A DNA stretch of 64,000 nucleotides from Lanius collurio. Its lineage: Eukaryota > Chordata > Aves > Passeriformes > Laniidae. Shown piece by piece: positions 35,520-47,964 of this stretch (within the stretch, counting starts at the first letter, position 1; each line of letters starts with the position of its first letter). The stretch is taken from assembly GCA_020086605.1 (NCBI GenBank), contig JACBWW010000015.1:5911513-5975512 (forward strand). The letters are read 5' to 3'. Below the pieces are notes generated by a model that worked only from the letters and a program-made list of their open reading frames with translations, searched no databases and was not told where the DNA came from. Position numbers and translations under genes: made by a program.

Positions 35520-38500
35520 CTAGAAATACATTAAAGTACTCTAGTCTTAGTCATCTAAAAATATATAGCTTTGAAAGCCAGTAGAGATCACATCTGTGGA
35601 ATTATGTTAGCTCTGTAAAACAGCAAGACAGGTTTTAAAATAAAAATTATTTCCCCTTCTTAATTCGGCTCTAAGTGCATTATACAACCACCAACTGCTA
35701 TGTATTCTCCAAAAGTTATTTTTGTGTGTCAAATACAAATTGGTCTCTGTTTTCAGTGGCTTTCATTTTTTGAGGGAAAGGGGAGGAAGAGAGAAGGGAG
35801 ACTATTCTTGGATTCTTTTATTTTCTCTTTCTCAAGAATTACTTTTTTTTTTTTTTTAAATGCTCTCATTGACATAACACACTAGGAAGCATTGTGCTGT
35901 GAAGTGTAACATCAGCTTGTATCAGTCACACTGCATTACTTTGCATGCCCAGCCTAATGTGTCACTGCACAGGAACAGCAGAAGCATCCCACAGAACTGA
36001 AAGCAGCAATAGCGGGCAGATGAAAATACTGTAAAATAACTTCTGTACCCAGACATACTGCTTGTATAAACATGTTTCCAATTCTGAGAGGTAACACCAC
36101 TCACGTGCAATTTCCCTAGGACAGCAGGAGGTTATCTGAAATAAAAATCCATAAGAAAGTAGACCATCAACAAAATTCTATCAAAAGTGAACATCTCTTG
36201 TGGTTATTTTAGAACTATCTACATATTGAAAAGCAGATTTTTACTGTTCATGCAATCCTCTATCAGTCAAATATACTGGAGTAACAGGTTCTGCTTTCAC
36301 AGATAACTTTCCATTTTGCTTTCAAAACCTTTTTTTCATGTAGTAGGAAGTATGCCTTTTCTGTAAATCTGTAGATATAAGGAGACTAGTTTTGGATGGA
36401 CTAACACTCTCCTCTGCTTCTCCTGTCCTCAAAAGCTGAAACAGCTTTTATTTTTAGTTACATTTTTACATCCTGACTCTAGAGGAAAGGATTTCATTTA
36501 ACCTTTTTAACATCTTTTTAGATGAGGTGTAATTATTGTCTAAATATTCAATTTCAGTATTTTACCTAGGTCGAGTTCATGGGTAATACTCTACTTTTGA
36601 ATGTCAATATAAGAGATAACAGAGTAAGTTTTTAAAACAAAGGTAAGTTATTGTTTTTCCTTTTAGGTCTGAGATGCTCTGATTTTCAGTTGATGTACTG
36701 ATTGAAATATGTGGTGATAAAAAATGACCTAAGAAATTAAATGCTGTCCGGAATTTGAAGTTAAAAACATCAGATATTTAGGCAAGGAATAATTTTTCAA
36801 AATTATCAATTATGTCCTTCAATAAAAAAAATAGTTATCAATTTTCAAGGTTGGTGTTTCATCATGTGAGATCTAAGCATTGTTTCAGAGAACATTTTTC
36901 AATAGTTTGATTAAAGAATTGAGTCATACAGTGCTCTGTTTTAATTCTCTTTTCTGTTCAATTTTTGTTTGCATGTTTGTATTTAGTAGTAGTTTTCTTA
37001 TGTACATCTATTAATTTAAAATGTTAATGAGGACTAAAAACATCTATAGGCCCACTAAGTGTTTCAGTAAATGACTATCTTTTGTGTCCTGAATAAGACC
37101 AAAACAATCTTAAAAGAAAGCAACAGGAGTTGAAAGCTGAACAAGAGTGGAAGGACCATAAAAGCCTTTTCTCCAGTGCACATGGCAAGGTACAGATTTA
37201 TGGATCCATTCCTGCTCATAACACATCTGAACAGAAGTAAAATCGACGGGGCCTGAAGCATTTTTCCAGCAATTCAGGAATTTCTAAGTACAGTTACACT
37301 TCAACAGTTAACACTGAGAAATTTTTTTCTGTGATTTCAGACGGGGCTAAAATACACCAAAGAAGTAGTAAAAAATGGCAACACAGACAGTGCTATAGGT
37401 ACTACAGATTGCAACAGATACAGTATTCCACCTACTGACATATTATGTGGACAGATAGGTCATGATATAGACATGCTTTGAGATAAAAGGAGACAATAAG
37501 TGTGTGTACCATAAACACGTGGCACCAATAATCCAAAAAATTAATTGCATTTATCATTACACTGCTCAAGAAGTCACGTTGCAAGCCCCTATGAAGAGAG
37601 TACCCCCTAAATTCACAAGAAAAGAAGCTTGGTTTAGTTTTCATGGAGCCTTTAGTAGGAAGCCAGGGATTGCCTTTAATTCAGGAGAAAAAATAATTTG
37701 GTTTGGTTCAGAGTGTTTCAAAAGTCTCAAATGACAGTTTGAAATAATTACTGATTTTACCTGAGATTATTTCTTCATGGAGAACAAAATGAAAAATGGC
37801 AATATAGGCATTTAAAAATCATGCATTTATAAAATTTTATTTTCTCTCCCTCTTTACATAAGACCTTTTACTAGCTCTTATTAACAAATACCTCTCTTTC
37901 TGCCTTTATCTGAATTAAAATAGACTTTATTTTAAGTTTTATGTGGATATCCTGCCAAGTTCATCCTCATGAAACCTTTATATTGTGAAATAACAAACTG
38001 TAATAATGCATGATGCATGAATATATAAAAATGCATCATTATGCACTGGCATATGTATCTATCTATACAAAATGAATGAAAAAAATTAGGTAGTGAAAAA
38101 TATCAAACAAAGAATACTTACCAATTTGTAAATATAAAATTTATATGGATGATAATTTGCAAAGAAATATAACATGCTTTTATAGCTCTATGATTTTATT
38201 TTACTGGAAAGTAAACTTTCGCTTAAGTGACTATTTAAAAATGTGTGCCTCTTTAAAGTATTTTGAGGAAATTAAATGGTATTTTTCAAAACTAATTACA
38301 GGGAAACGTGTCACTTACTAAATAGCAGAAGTCTTAGGATGTAGCAAATTAACATCACTTTCATGTGTAAATACATATGATCTTAAGCACTTGTGTTCTA
38401 GATGCTGGTTCTAAGTGCATGGATGATGCAATTACTAAATATTTAGTCATTGTTCCTTCCATTTTTCATGGAGATAAATTTACATTTGCAGCAGTTGGGA

Positions 38501-38620
38501 ACTTTAACTGGGAAATTCTGTGATTAAAACAAGAATTGAGGTTGGGACTGGCTTGGAAATACAGACTGTATTTTCTTCATGTACTTCAGCTTTCTCTTTT
38601 CAAGTCACTACTTCTCCCGT
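35520..38620. other. AT-rich sequence with tiny splice-bounded minus-strand segments
   Basis: Segments at 37761-37772 and 37892-37909 have good minus-strand splice sites. A hairpin-forming repeat lies at 38007-38045. Nothing else is recognised. Confidence 0.35.
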
Positions 38621-38629
38621 GTAATTAGG

Positions 38630-39190
38630 TATTTCTCCATGCACTAATTAGCACAAGAGCTCACTGCTGTCGTCAGCCCAGCAGAGTTGCTGGCTCGGCT
38701 TCCACATGAGTGGAAGAGATGTTGGGCTGTGTTACTTCACCAGGGCAGCCTCGGCATCGTTGTCACACACTCCAGCATTTGCTCATAACCAAACCAAGTG
38801 TGTCTCTGTGTGCATGGCAACATCATCTCCTACCTCGGGATAGAGATGCTTCTCCACTTTTGCTAAAAGATAAAAATATTGTTTAAAATCTACAAATTTA
38901 TTTTTCTCCCTTTTGTTTGCAGTTAATTAGCTGTAGGTAATAGCCAGTCCTGGTGGGTAGAACACCTAGGGTTTCACTTTGTCAGTTGTTTCAGAACTTG
39001 AGATTAGTTCCCCCATGAAGGCAAAATGCCACAAATGAACTATTTTATTTGAGATTTTAGTTGACCTCTTTGCTAATTAGTGCATATGAAAATGTCAGTT
39101 TACCCAGGGGCAGCAGTAACCCAACTAACAATTGCTGAATTACCAGAAATTTTTTTAATATTTTTATTCCAGTAATTTGCAGTAAATTGT
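38630..39190. promoter_or_regulatory. Possible distal regulatory element with paired homeodomain sites
   Basis: Contains three TAATTA-core sites (38621-38628, about 38924, 39072-39079) around a GC-richer block at 38660-38840. Two of them are part of a perfect 15-base inverted repeat: ATGCACTAATTAGCA at 38639-38653 and TGCTAATTAGTGCAT at 39071-39085. Clustering of palindromic homeodomain motifs is typical of developmental enhancers, but function is inferred only. Confidence 0.3.
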
Positions 39191-39599
39191 AGTTTAGTAT
39201 ATTTTTTACTGCATTTTTATTCTTCCCTCATTATTTCAGAATTGTTTGTTATATTAATTCCATCAATAGTTCATAAAGAAGGTTATTCCAAACAGTGTGT
39301 CAACTACTATCATCATAAGAGGCCATGAAGGTGGTCACTGAGAGCAGGATGAGTTTCTTTTATTTCTTTCTTTTCCCTACTGCCCCCTGAAAATATGTTC
39401 TGTTGAAATTTGACAGTAATTCTCCAGATAGAGAAGCAACTTTTTCTATAAAAATTACATGATGGAGAGATGATTTAGATAGGATGTTAGAAATGCGTAC
39501 CATTAAAATACCTGGAGAAAATATTATGCTATATGGACTTTCTCATTTGTATTGCAACAGCTTTGCTCAAAACGTGAGCCTCCTACAGCATGTTGCAGA

Positions 39600-39610
39600 A
39601 TAAATAAAAG
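39600..39610 (+). promoter_or_regulatory. TATA-like box ahead of the small secreted-peptide candidate
   Basis: ATAAATAAAAG lies 30-40 bases upstream of the ATG at 39640. A start site some 25-30 bases downstream would give a very short 5' UTR. Confidence 0.35.
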
Positions 39611-39639
39611 AAGGCTGCTGCAGCACAGCCACAGACAGG

Positions 39640-39756
39640 ATGCTTCATTCTTTCCTACTGGCACTGGTAGTGTCTGTACTTGTAGCTGTTATTTTAGAAA
39701 CATTACATTCATGCAGTAAGGTGAAGAATGGAAAATACTGTGATAGCAACAAGTAG
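39640..39756 (+). CDS. Candidate small secreted-peptide gene, exon 1 (possibly a pseudogene)
   Basis: ATG at 39640 opens a clear signal peptide: MLHSFLLALVVSVLVAVILE, then TLHS and a Cys. Unspliced, the frame continues CSKVKNGKYCDSNK to a TAG at 39754-39756. It then stays open in the same frame for another 52 codons with three more cysteines (TGDGGTLQWQTSDHSAAVAL, then ANSHFRREKCSKC) to a TAA at 39913. That pattern suggests either a secreted Cys-containing protein of about 91 residues broken by one TAG, or a spliced gene using the donor TGCA/GTAAGG at 39715. A TATA-like box sits just upstream. I do not recognise the family. Confidence 0.42.
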   Translation: MLHSFLLALVVSVLVAVILETLHSCSKVKNGKYCDSNK

Positions 39757-39915
39757 TGCAGCAGATTTTTAACAGGTGATGGTGGAACTCTGCAATGGCA
39801 GACAAGTGACCATAGTGCTGCTGTAGCACTTTTGGTTAATGCCCACAGTGATGCCGTGATAGCCAACTCTCACTTCAGGAGAGAGAAATGCAGTAAGTGT
39901 GATATGCAAAAGTAA
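39757..39915 (+). pseudogene. In-frame continuation after the TAG of the secreted-peptide candidate
   Basis: 52 codons open in the same frame as the signal-peptide ORF, ending at TAA 39913-39915. It ends near a strong donor (ATGCA/GTAAGTGT at 39892). Cys spacing (next to the stop, then KCSKC near the end) and an amphipathic middle look like protein, not random sequence. Whether the TAG is fixed, polymorphic or spliced around is unknown. Confidence 0.35.
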
Positions 39916-40110
39916 TTTTCAGTTATTTGCTTTGAAAGATGGAGAGAAATAATTCTGAAAATAAAATAGTAATTCAACACCATTAGTATTTCATGGCATA
40001 ACACACCTCAGAGATATATGGCTTTTCATATATTGTCACGCACATTCATTTTTTTTTCTATTGCATGGCAATTCTTTGTTGGTGTTTCCTTCCTCAAACC
40101 ATTAATTTTA

Positions 40111-40169
40111 ATTTATTTATTTATTTATTTTATTTATTTCCTTTATTTATTTATTTATTTATTTATTTT
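40111..40169 (+). repeat. (TTTA)n microsatellite
   Basis: About 14 TTTA units with one interruption near 40131-40143. The 61-codon open frame over it is an artefact of the repeat. Confidence 0.95.
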
Positions 40170-40647
40170 ATTGCAGCTATTCAATTATCTGAGTCATATT
40201 TAATTTTAACCTCAGACATGACGGTAAATATTTTACTATGAGTTGCGAAGTTGGTTTTTGTGTCTGAGTTTTGGATTATATTTGTTTTTTAAATCTCATG
40301 CACCAAATTAATTTCTCTGACTTTACTTCTACATTCCCAAATCAGGTACTTATTGCTTAATCTCTTTCTGTTGCTTGAACAATGGCAAACATTTTTTCTT
40401 CAATTACAACACTAAATTCTGTAATTTTTAAAAATGAGAATTTCAATGCTATTAGGAAATAATAAACACTTAAAAAAGTGAGGGGATGAACTATTCAGGA
40501 TTTACATCAGGAAACAGATTAACATTTGCTCAATTGTTATTCTGAATTTTTTCTTGATTAAATAGTCTAATTAAAAGTCAGCCTACATCAGAAGAAAGAT
40601 ATATTTGCCAATTGATTTGTTTTTCTCTTCCTTTTGACATCCTTCAG

Positions 40648-40700
40648 CTCAGATGACGCACCACTACTCTTCTGCAGGAGGCTTTTCGGAAGTTCTATGA
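40648..40700 (+). CDS. Possible second exon of the secreted-peptide candidate
   Basis: A near-ideal acceptor (plus strand TCTTCCTTTTGACATCCTTCAG) precedes this segment. Spliced from the donor at 39715 (phase 1) it reads T then QMTHHYSSAGGFSEVL and stops at TGA 40698, giving a 42-residue precursor with a signal peptide. A poly(A) signal follows 336 bases on. This is an alternative to the unspliced reading and is purely inferential. Confidence 0.25.
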
Positions 40701-41035
40701 AGCCTTTAATTTGAGGTTCCCAATTAAATGTATTCTCAGGAGTTTTTAAAGTAAATGTGAATCTTAGGGGAAAAACATTGGCTCAGAATATTGCAGAAAT
40801 AAGGCTTACTGGTGACATTTCAATAACAGTTACCTTCTTTTGTTCCAGGCCATGTACAAATACAGAATGCAATTGCTTCTCACCGGAACATATTTCAGAC
40901 AACAAAATTTGGTTAAAGAGAACGACATGCCTAAAATAATGCATGAAGTTAGGCACTGAGCTGAGCACACTGAGCCTTCAAGTGACTCCTCTAATCCCAT
41001 GAGTGGCTCAACTATCTTTCTTGGTAAGAAAATGA

Positions 41036-41041
41036 AATAAA
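41036..41041 (+). terminator. Poly(A) signal AATAAA
   Basis: AATAAA followed within 60 bases by a T/GT-rich stretch (GTTTTTTGTTTGTTTGC at about 41083), as expected downstream of a cleavage site. It would serve the plus-strand candidate starting at 39640. Confidence 0.35.
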
Positions 41042-42165
41042 CCTTTTTCAGGTATCAGAAATCAGTTTATTGCATACTCCAGTTTTTTGTTTGTTTGCTT
41101 TTTTCAGTGTGTCCTTTGCACATGTCTAACTAGATAAGTGATAAGAGAGATAGACATATGTCAATTACAGGCGTGATATGCTGATAAGCCTGTTTTGTTT
41201 TGTTTTTTCTCTTCAAGGTGTTTCCTTAACAATTCTCAATTATATTACATGAGTGATTTAGCAATAAGCTGAACTAGAAGACCTTTCAGAAATAAATATA
41301 AAAAGTATGGCAAGGCACAGACCGAAGAGATTAAAAATCCCCAGCATACTCCTTTCCTTAGATGTGTAATTGGCATGGAAAATAAAACCATGACAGCACA
41401 TATCAAAGTGCATTTCTTTGACTGACATATATTAATCTCACACAGCCTTTTTAACTAGTGGGGGTGTTTTTCATTTTTGCCATTAATAGATGCAGCTTTA
41501 TATATGAGTCCTAGCAGTAAAAACTCAATTTATAGCACATTTTTAATGTAAGCAATAGCCATCACAGAACACAGGGGAAGTGAAAGAATGCACAACAGCA
41601 TATAGGCAGACCAAGGCCATTAGCAGAGCACACCCTTAAATAAGTGGTGTTTGCAAGGTTTAGTGCCATAGGCTGGGGATAATGTACCAATGTCAGCTCT
41701 AATAGTGGTAAAATAAGTGACAGAGACCAACAGAGAGAAAATGGTTAAGATTGCTACATGATTAAATTTTTAACACAGATAGCAGCTTAGTATCTCTTAT
41801 TAAACACACAGATGCACTGTCAGGGATAAATGAAATAGCTAACAACCGTGCCACAATACATCTCCCAAATATGAGTTTTTTATTAAAGATCCTAGCTATT
41901 GCTCTCTAGAAAAGGCAACTGAGTGATCACAATTCTCCATGTGATATAACCTCAGACCATCCTGACACAAATGTATATTTATTTATTTTACACATAGCTA
42001 CAAAATGAAAGTGTTTTCAATGAAGAGTAATTTTACATCAGATTTCCAAAAGACTTGAAAACAATAAGGAAGTTTTAGATATCTATTTTGAGTCTCAATG
42101 TAACAAGAATTCACCTCATAGCTCTCGCACCAAGTGTAAATTTGTTGTGAAAATAAAGCAAATAC
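41042..42165. other. AT-rich sequence with no recognised feature
   Basis: No exon or repeat supported. Confidence 0.45.
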
Positions 42166-42169
42166 TTAC

Positions 42170-42520
42170 AACCTGATTATGACAGAAACAGGCATATCTA
42201 GACGCCTGCAGAGGGATGCAGCCAGAGGCCATGGCACAGTCCTGTCCTGTCCCTCCTCCAGCACGCTGACAGAGAGCAGACAGTGCCTACAGGACAGGCA
42301 AGATTGGCCCAGCCCACGTCCTGCGATGGGCTTGATGAGAGGTTCCTGCAGCCACAGTAAAATCATGCACCCTTTTTCCCCAGGTAGCCAAAGGCTGGGC
42401 CACACAGGAGCTCCTGCCACCAGACCTAGCTTCCAGACCACAATGTGGAAAACCGTGGTGGTGACTCAGTATGCTGTGGAGTTGGTGACACAGCTGGGCT
42501 AGGAGAGAGTGAGACACAGG
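42170..42520. other. GC-rich patch with long open frames on both strands
   Basis: This 350-base block is much richer in GC than its surroundings. It is open for 107 codons on the plus strand (42179-42502) and for 91 and over 100 codons on the minus strand. On the minus strand it lies between a very good acceptor (TGTCTCACTCTCTCCTAG, exon side at about 42498) and a strong donor (GTT/GTAAGTAT at 42169), so it may be a minus-strand exon. A 36-base subsegment (42170-42205) also has its own good acceptor. None of the readings resembles a protein I know; an old GC-rich repeat is equally possible. Confidence 0.35.
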
Positions 42521-42529
42521 CTGGACAGC

Positions 42530-45500
42530 CTTGATGAAGGTGAAAATATTAAAAAATGACAGCTCCCTTCTGACCAGGTATGTATTGCTAGTTCCAAAAG
42601 ATTGCAATATGCAAGATAAATACTGTTCTTTTAATACCATATGGAAAAAAATATTGGCAATGAGAAGAATAAAACCAGTCAGTTGCATGATTTTTTAATT
42701 TTTTGGTTTATGTCAGCCCAAAGCTGAACATGAAAAGCTAAGCACTGCTTTCATTAACTTCAGTGGGAATTTCATTTCTCATTTATCACTGGATTTTAAC
42801 TGATGCCAAAGTTGCCTCTACAAAACAAGGGAAGCAGTATGTAATTATCTAAGTGCACAAGACACACATATATAGAAATCAACAATGCAGTTTTCCAATT
42901 TCTTCTGAAGGCATTACAGTTTGACTGTATTATACTATCTACAGGCCTTTTCCTTCAGAGGAAGACAAAACTGTCTTCCATCAAATAAACCCAGACTTTT
43001 CTTACAACAGTTTTTAAATACAATGGTGATAAAGTTAGCATAAGTTACAGAATTGTTTCAGATGAAGATCTATGCTTAAGGAAAATGGAACTTTCCTATA
43101 TTTTTCTCAACATGACTTTTCACACATGAACAACGAGGGTGCCACTTACTAATTGGATAATGGGCCCTTATGTCAAAATCCTGGAAACTTCAGGGGTCCC
43201 AAACCCATATAAATTAATATTAAAAAGCCATTAAATAAAATTAAAAAGAAATTGGTCAAACCAGAACATGTTTTCATAAGAAGGTTTTCAATTACAGTTT
43301 TACTCATTTTTAGTATTATAAAAAGATTATTTTGCAGTTATACAAGAATATATATTAGTATGAATACATGAATTATATAAACAGACTACAATCTGAATCT
43401 CCCAGAAGTTTTCATTGCTATATATTGCTGGTAAGTAGATGTTCTGAGACTATTCAATTACAAAAAAAAAAAAAGTAGAAAGTCTGTTTAAATATACTTG
43501 TTAATATTGAATCTTCCATGTACATTCCCTTACCTTCAAAAGACAAAATTCTGTCCTATTGTGTGTTGAAAGTGGTTTACCCACAAATGAACAGCAATAA
43601 CAAAAACATGGAGGCAGAAATTGGTAAGTTTTGTATAGTTTCACCACACTAGTTATCTTGGATACGTGCCCTGAGAGTTTGGGATGGTTCCCTGGCAAAT
43701 TGTTCATAAATGTGCCCTGGAAAACATCTGTAACCTTTCCTGTGTGTCATACTGACTCCTGAAAAGGCACTGGCAAATTTGAGAGTACTCTTTTATTTTC
43801 CTTAACTTTTTATTCTCTAAGTCTGGTGTCTGCAGTTAATGCCAAGAGTGGAACTCACTGAGGTTGTGGGTTCTCTCAGAAAGGAGATGCATAACAGTAA
43901 TCAGAGATTGTTAAATATACTAATATTTGTTAGCTGACATTTCTTTGTTCTGGATCATTGCAATGACATAAACAAATTGGAATAGGAATAGATTATGAAA
44001 ATAAAGAAATTTGCCTAAAATTGGAAAAGACATCATGAGAGGGAAACAAATATTGTTTCTATTATCAAAAATTAATGGAAAAAATTATTCAGGTCTGTTA
44101 TCCATATGAATGGACTGCCAGGGAGGAAAAATAAAGATAAATCTGCAAATGCAATAACTGTCAATTGTGATGAAATTCTATTTCTTTCACTTTCCATTAG
44201 GTACAGACAAATTAAATATAACTAGTAACACCAGGCCTAATAGTAATTGTGATGATTACCTTACATTTTACCCTCTAGCATATACTATTTTCTTGCTTCA
44301 TACCACAATTGTGGCTTATCATACTTTGTGTCATCTGGAAAGTGATTGCAGGAACTCACTCTAATGAAATGATTTAATTTTTAAGCAGTGCTTCCATTAT
44401 GTCAACTTCCTGTAATATGAGATAACTAGCTTTGTGCAGGTCCACTTTCTACAGGAAGAAAGCAAAAAGTTTATTTCTGAGTGACAATTATATGATGACT
44501 TTAACAAAATATTTCCACAGATGAACATCAACAAAAAATTTTTTCTGGCACAGATGAGAAATAAAAAGCAGGGAGGTACAAGTCTGAGTAAATGCAGAAT
44601 AACAGGAGAACTCTTATTTCTTACCCAAATGTATAGGTAGCTTTGTGGCAGACTTCCAGAAAAAATTCAGGTAAACTGTGAAATTGCAAGTTTCAGGAAG
44701 TTTTAGCTGTGGCATTGGCAAGCTCAAACTCTCATATGTGTTCTAACAAAGCACAGGAAAATTTAATGTAGCCACAGGTAAGGCAGTTTCTCTCACATCC
44801 CCAGCCTGCCTAAATGCTGTGCCTAACAAATGGAGAAACTGTGCATCTAAATGATGTATTTTCTTATGCCATTTTACTATGATTGACAAAATCAATTCAA
44901 AGTGCCATACACTATTAGCAAATGTTTTTATGATAGCTTATTTTGTAATTTCAGTATCTGATTACCTATTTTACAGACTATGAAAATTTAAAGCTCCAGC
45001 TGGGATAATTTAAGATAATTTAAGCCTGAATAAATGTAACATGAACCAATTAGTTTTCTAGGGCACCTGGAAAACAAGAAAGCACCCCAAATCAGGACAT
45101 TGGAGGTTTCATCTTATTATGAAAATGTTAAATAACTCATAATGAAAAATCACAGCTCTTTAAAGATTGTATCATTCATATCCAACACTTTTTCTACTTT
45201 ACACATTTCATTGAATCTGTTAATTTAGAAGTACACCTCTTTACTCTTACAAGAAACTATACCCTCCAAACCAAAATTCTTGGAGAAATGCATTTGCCTC
45301 TCTAAATTTCTGTAACATCTCACAGGAAAATAATAATTTACTAAATTTTTTTTTTTTGGAAACTCCTTTTGAGTGATTATTGCAGTATTTTTGCATTTCA
45401 GAACATGATTCCTTCATACAAATTTTCAGTCAGTGAAAGAAATCTGCTCTCCTTCACTTTTAACTTCTCTGTCTACTTCACAACAGAAGTACCAGCAGTT

Positions 45501-47960
45501 ACCATTTCCAGGTTTTAAATCTATTCCCTCTTCACTTTTATTTTGAACTATTTTTAACAGAGCAATATTTCACAAAAAATTTTAAGAGTGTTTAGGGGTT
45601 CCAGTGTGTTAAGCAGAAGTGGTGGGGTATTCTCAGTTCTTGTGATAAACAGAAGGAAAAAGAGACTGACCCCAGCATTGTGATCACTGAGTTTCCATGT
45701 GTATTTAACCACCAGTGCATGTTTCACACTTGCAAGGTAGTGGAGTCTCTGCCCATACCTGTAGCCTGTACTCCTCTCCCAGACTTGGAGAGACAGGTCT
45801 TTGGTGTGTTTGGCTCATCTCTGTTTATTCTTGAAACTGTCTCTCTACTTCCTTGACTTTGTTCTTCATTAGACTTCATTTACTTCATTTCCCTTTGAAT
45901 ACTATGTAGACTATTTTCTCAAGATTTTCCCATGTGTCCCCTAGTTGTTTTAAAATTATACTATAAATAACTTGCTGAAAGACAAAGCCAGACAAAAATT
46001 ATTCAAAGATATTAAAAAGATGTTTTGAGGAAATAGAAGATCACAAAATGTGATATATAGTGAAGTTTTTGCCTCAAATACTGAGAAAAAAAAAGTCATA
46101 TTTTGCTTCTTTCATGTAGCCACCTGACCTATGTGTTTAGGAAGGAAATCCAAGCACTTCCACCACTCAAATTTCCCAGCTCAGAAATAAAATTCTGAAA
46201 ATATGTTCATTGCAAATGTAGATCCCCAAATATCTTGAACATTTATTTTAACCTTTTTTAAAAAACAGTAAAAAAGAAGGAAGCTTGTCATTCCAAATTC
46301 TGAAGTTTATGGCTCTTATTCACATCCATATATTTAATGATCTTGCAGTCAGTACTTCAGTCACAAGAACAGTGTATATATATAAAGGACATATAGAAAA
46401 ATCGGAACAAAAGGTAGAGCTGTTGTAAATAACAACTGACAAGCAGAGCCACGAACAGACACTGTAAAGAGAAAAGGAATACTTTGATAGGGTTGAATGT
46501 GCTATGGTTTCACACTACTGCAGAATAGGGGAAAGAGACATATTTCACTGCACACATAAACTGCCTGAAGTATATCAAATGGTGTCACAAGGTGCTTTCT
46601 AGACTTTGTTTAGAAGTGCAGACAAAAAATTTAACTTTTCCTTCTCCACTGATGAGCTAACTCCATCCTGGCTCTGGAGCCTTCTGTGAAAGCTCCATTA
46701 CCAGTATCATGCATTCCATGTATCCTGATCAAATGAGAGCAGTGAGCATGGATTTCTGGTTTAAAATATGTGGTAAATGGGCACCTGACATGGCTCCATT
46801 CCTGCTCTGGGCAGGCTGCCAACATCAGAAACTATTTCACCATTTTAAATAACATTGGCATTCACTGTAATTTTAAACATATTTATGCTCTCTGGATAGG
46901 TTTCCCTAACTTGAAGGTCCCACACTCTGTTTTAAATCAGAATGTTTAAGTTTGTGTTATATTTATCTGGTAAAACAAGTAAATATTGTGAAAAAACATT
47001 GTTTATAATCTGGCAATGTTTTTAGGACTCCCGATTCCAGGTCCCATCTGTGCAGTCACATGGAGGATGAACACTCAATAGTTAAATTTTTATATGAAAA
47101 ACATTCTATTTTTCAATCTTCCAAAGCTAATATATCTAATGGTTATCAGTACTTGCAAGCTTTATGCATGCAAGGTAGCAGACAATTTCAATATTCTCTT
47201 AACTATGAGTCTTTAAATTATTGAACAAAAATAAAAGTTGGAATAAAGATTCTATTTTTTTAAGTAATTATAAAACAGTCTACTAAAATGAAGAAACAAA
47301 GTTTTCTAGCTTTAGTAAGTCTGTGTTAAATTCCTTGTATACAGTTCTCTAGTGAATTCTAGCCTGCTTTCCGCATTACTAATTATTTCTTCACCATTTG
47401 CAGAATAACTGCAGAAATGGAAAAATATGCAAGATCTAACAGATATATATTGAATTTTTAACTGATTTCTGGGAAAACAAAGAAAATGTGAGTTTAGTGG
47501 ATCTCAACAGCAACATTAGAAAAATCATATACCTAAATCATTTTATTTACAGGTATAGCTATATACCTGCTAACCTCTGAGGTTGCACAGATACAGACAT
47601 TGGAAATTCTCCACTGTTAATATGAAACACCCAAATCCAACTCCAGACAAAATTTACAGCGAAAATTACTGAAACTAGGTCTAATTTTGATTCAGGTCCT
47701 GGCATTGACTTCTACTGATGAAACTCTTACATAGAATGAATTATATAAAATGCATACAGCTAGAAAATATGAATTTGAAAATAGATTGCTAAATAATTCT
47801 GTTTTACAGTGAGCGAGACAAACAAGAATGTTGTGTTTTTATGCATTGAAACTACATGCGCCACTCTTGACAAGTCAAATACAAGCATGGTAAGTCACAT
47901 GTAAAAAAATTCACAAAACATAATTATGTTCTCTTTACACCAAGATTTGTCTCTATCCAT
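42530..47960. other. AT-rich sequence; a few splice-bounded minus-strand segments
   Basis: Minus-strand segments with good sites: 43150-43180 (reads DFDIRAHYPI, one open frame), 43534-43555 (next to GKPLSTHNRTEFCLLK) and 45759-45783 (LGEEYRLQ in phase 1..0). They hint at more exons of a minus-strand gene but do not chain convincingly. Weak MIR-like phrase near 44966-44995. Confidence 0.35.
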
Positions 47961-47964
47961 AGGG

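Noticed and set aside
40018..40203. 61-codon open frame rich in Leu/Ile/Tyr/Phe
   Set aside because: Produced by the (TTTA)n microsatellite.
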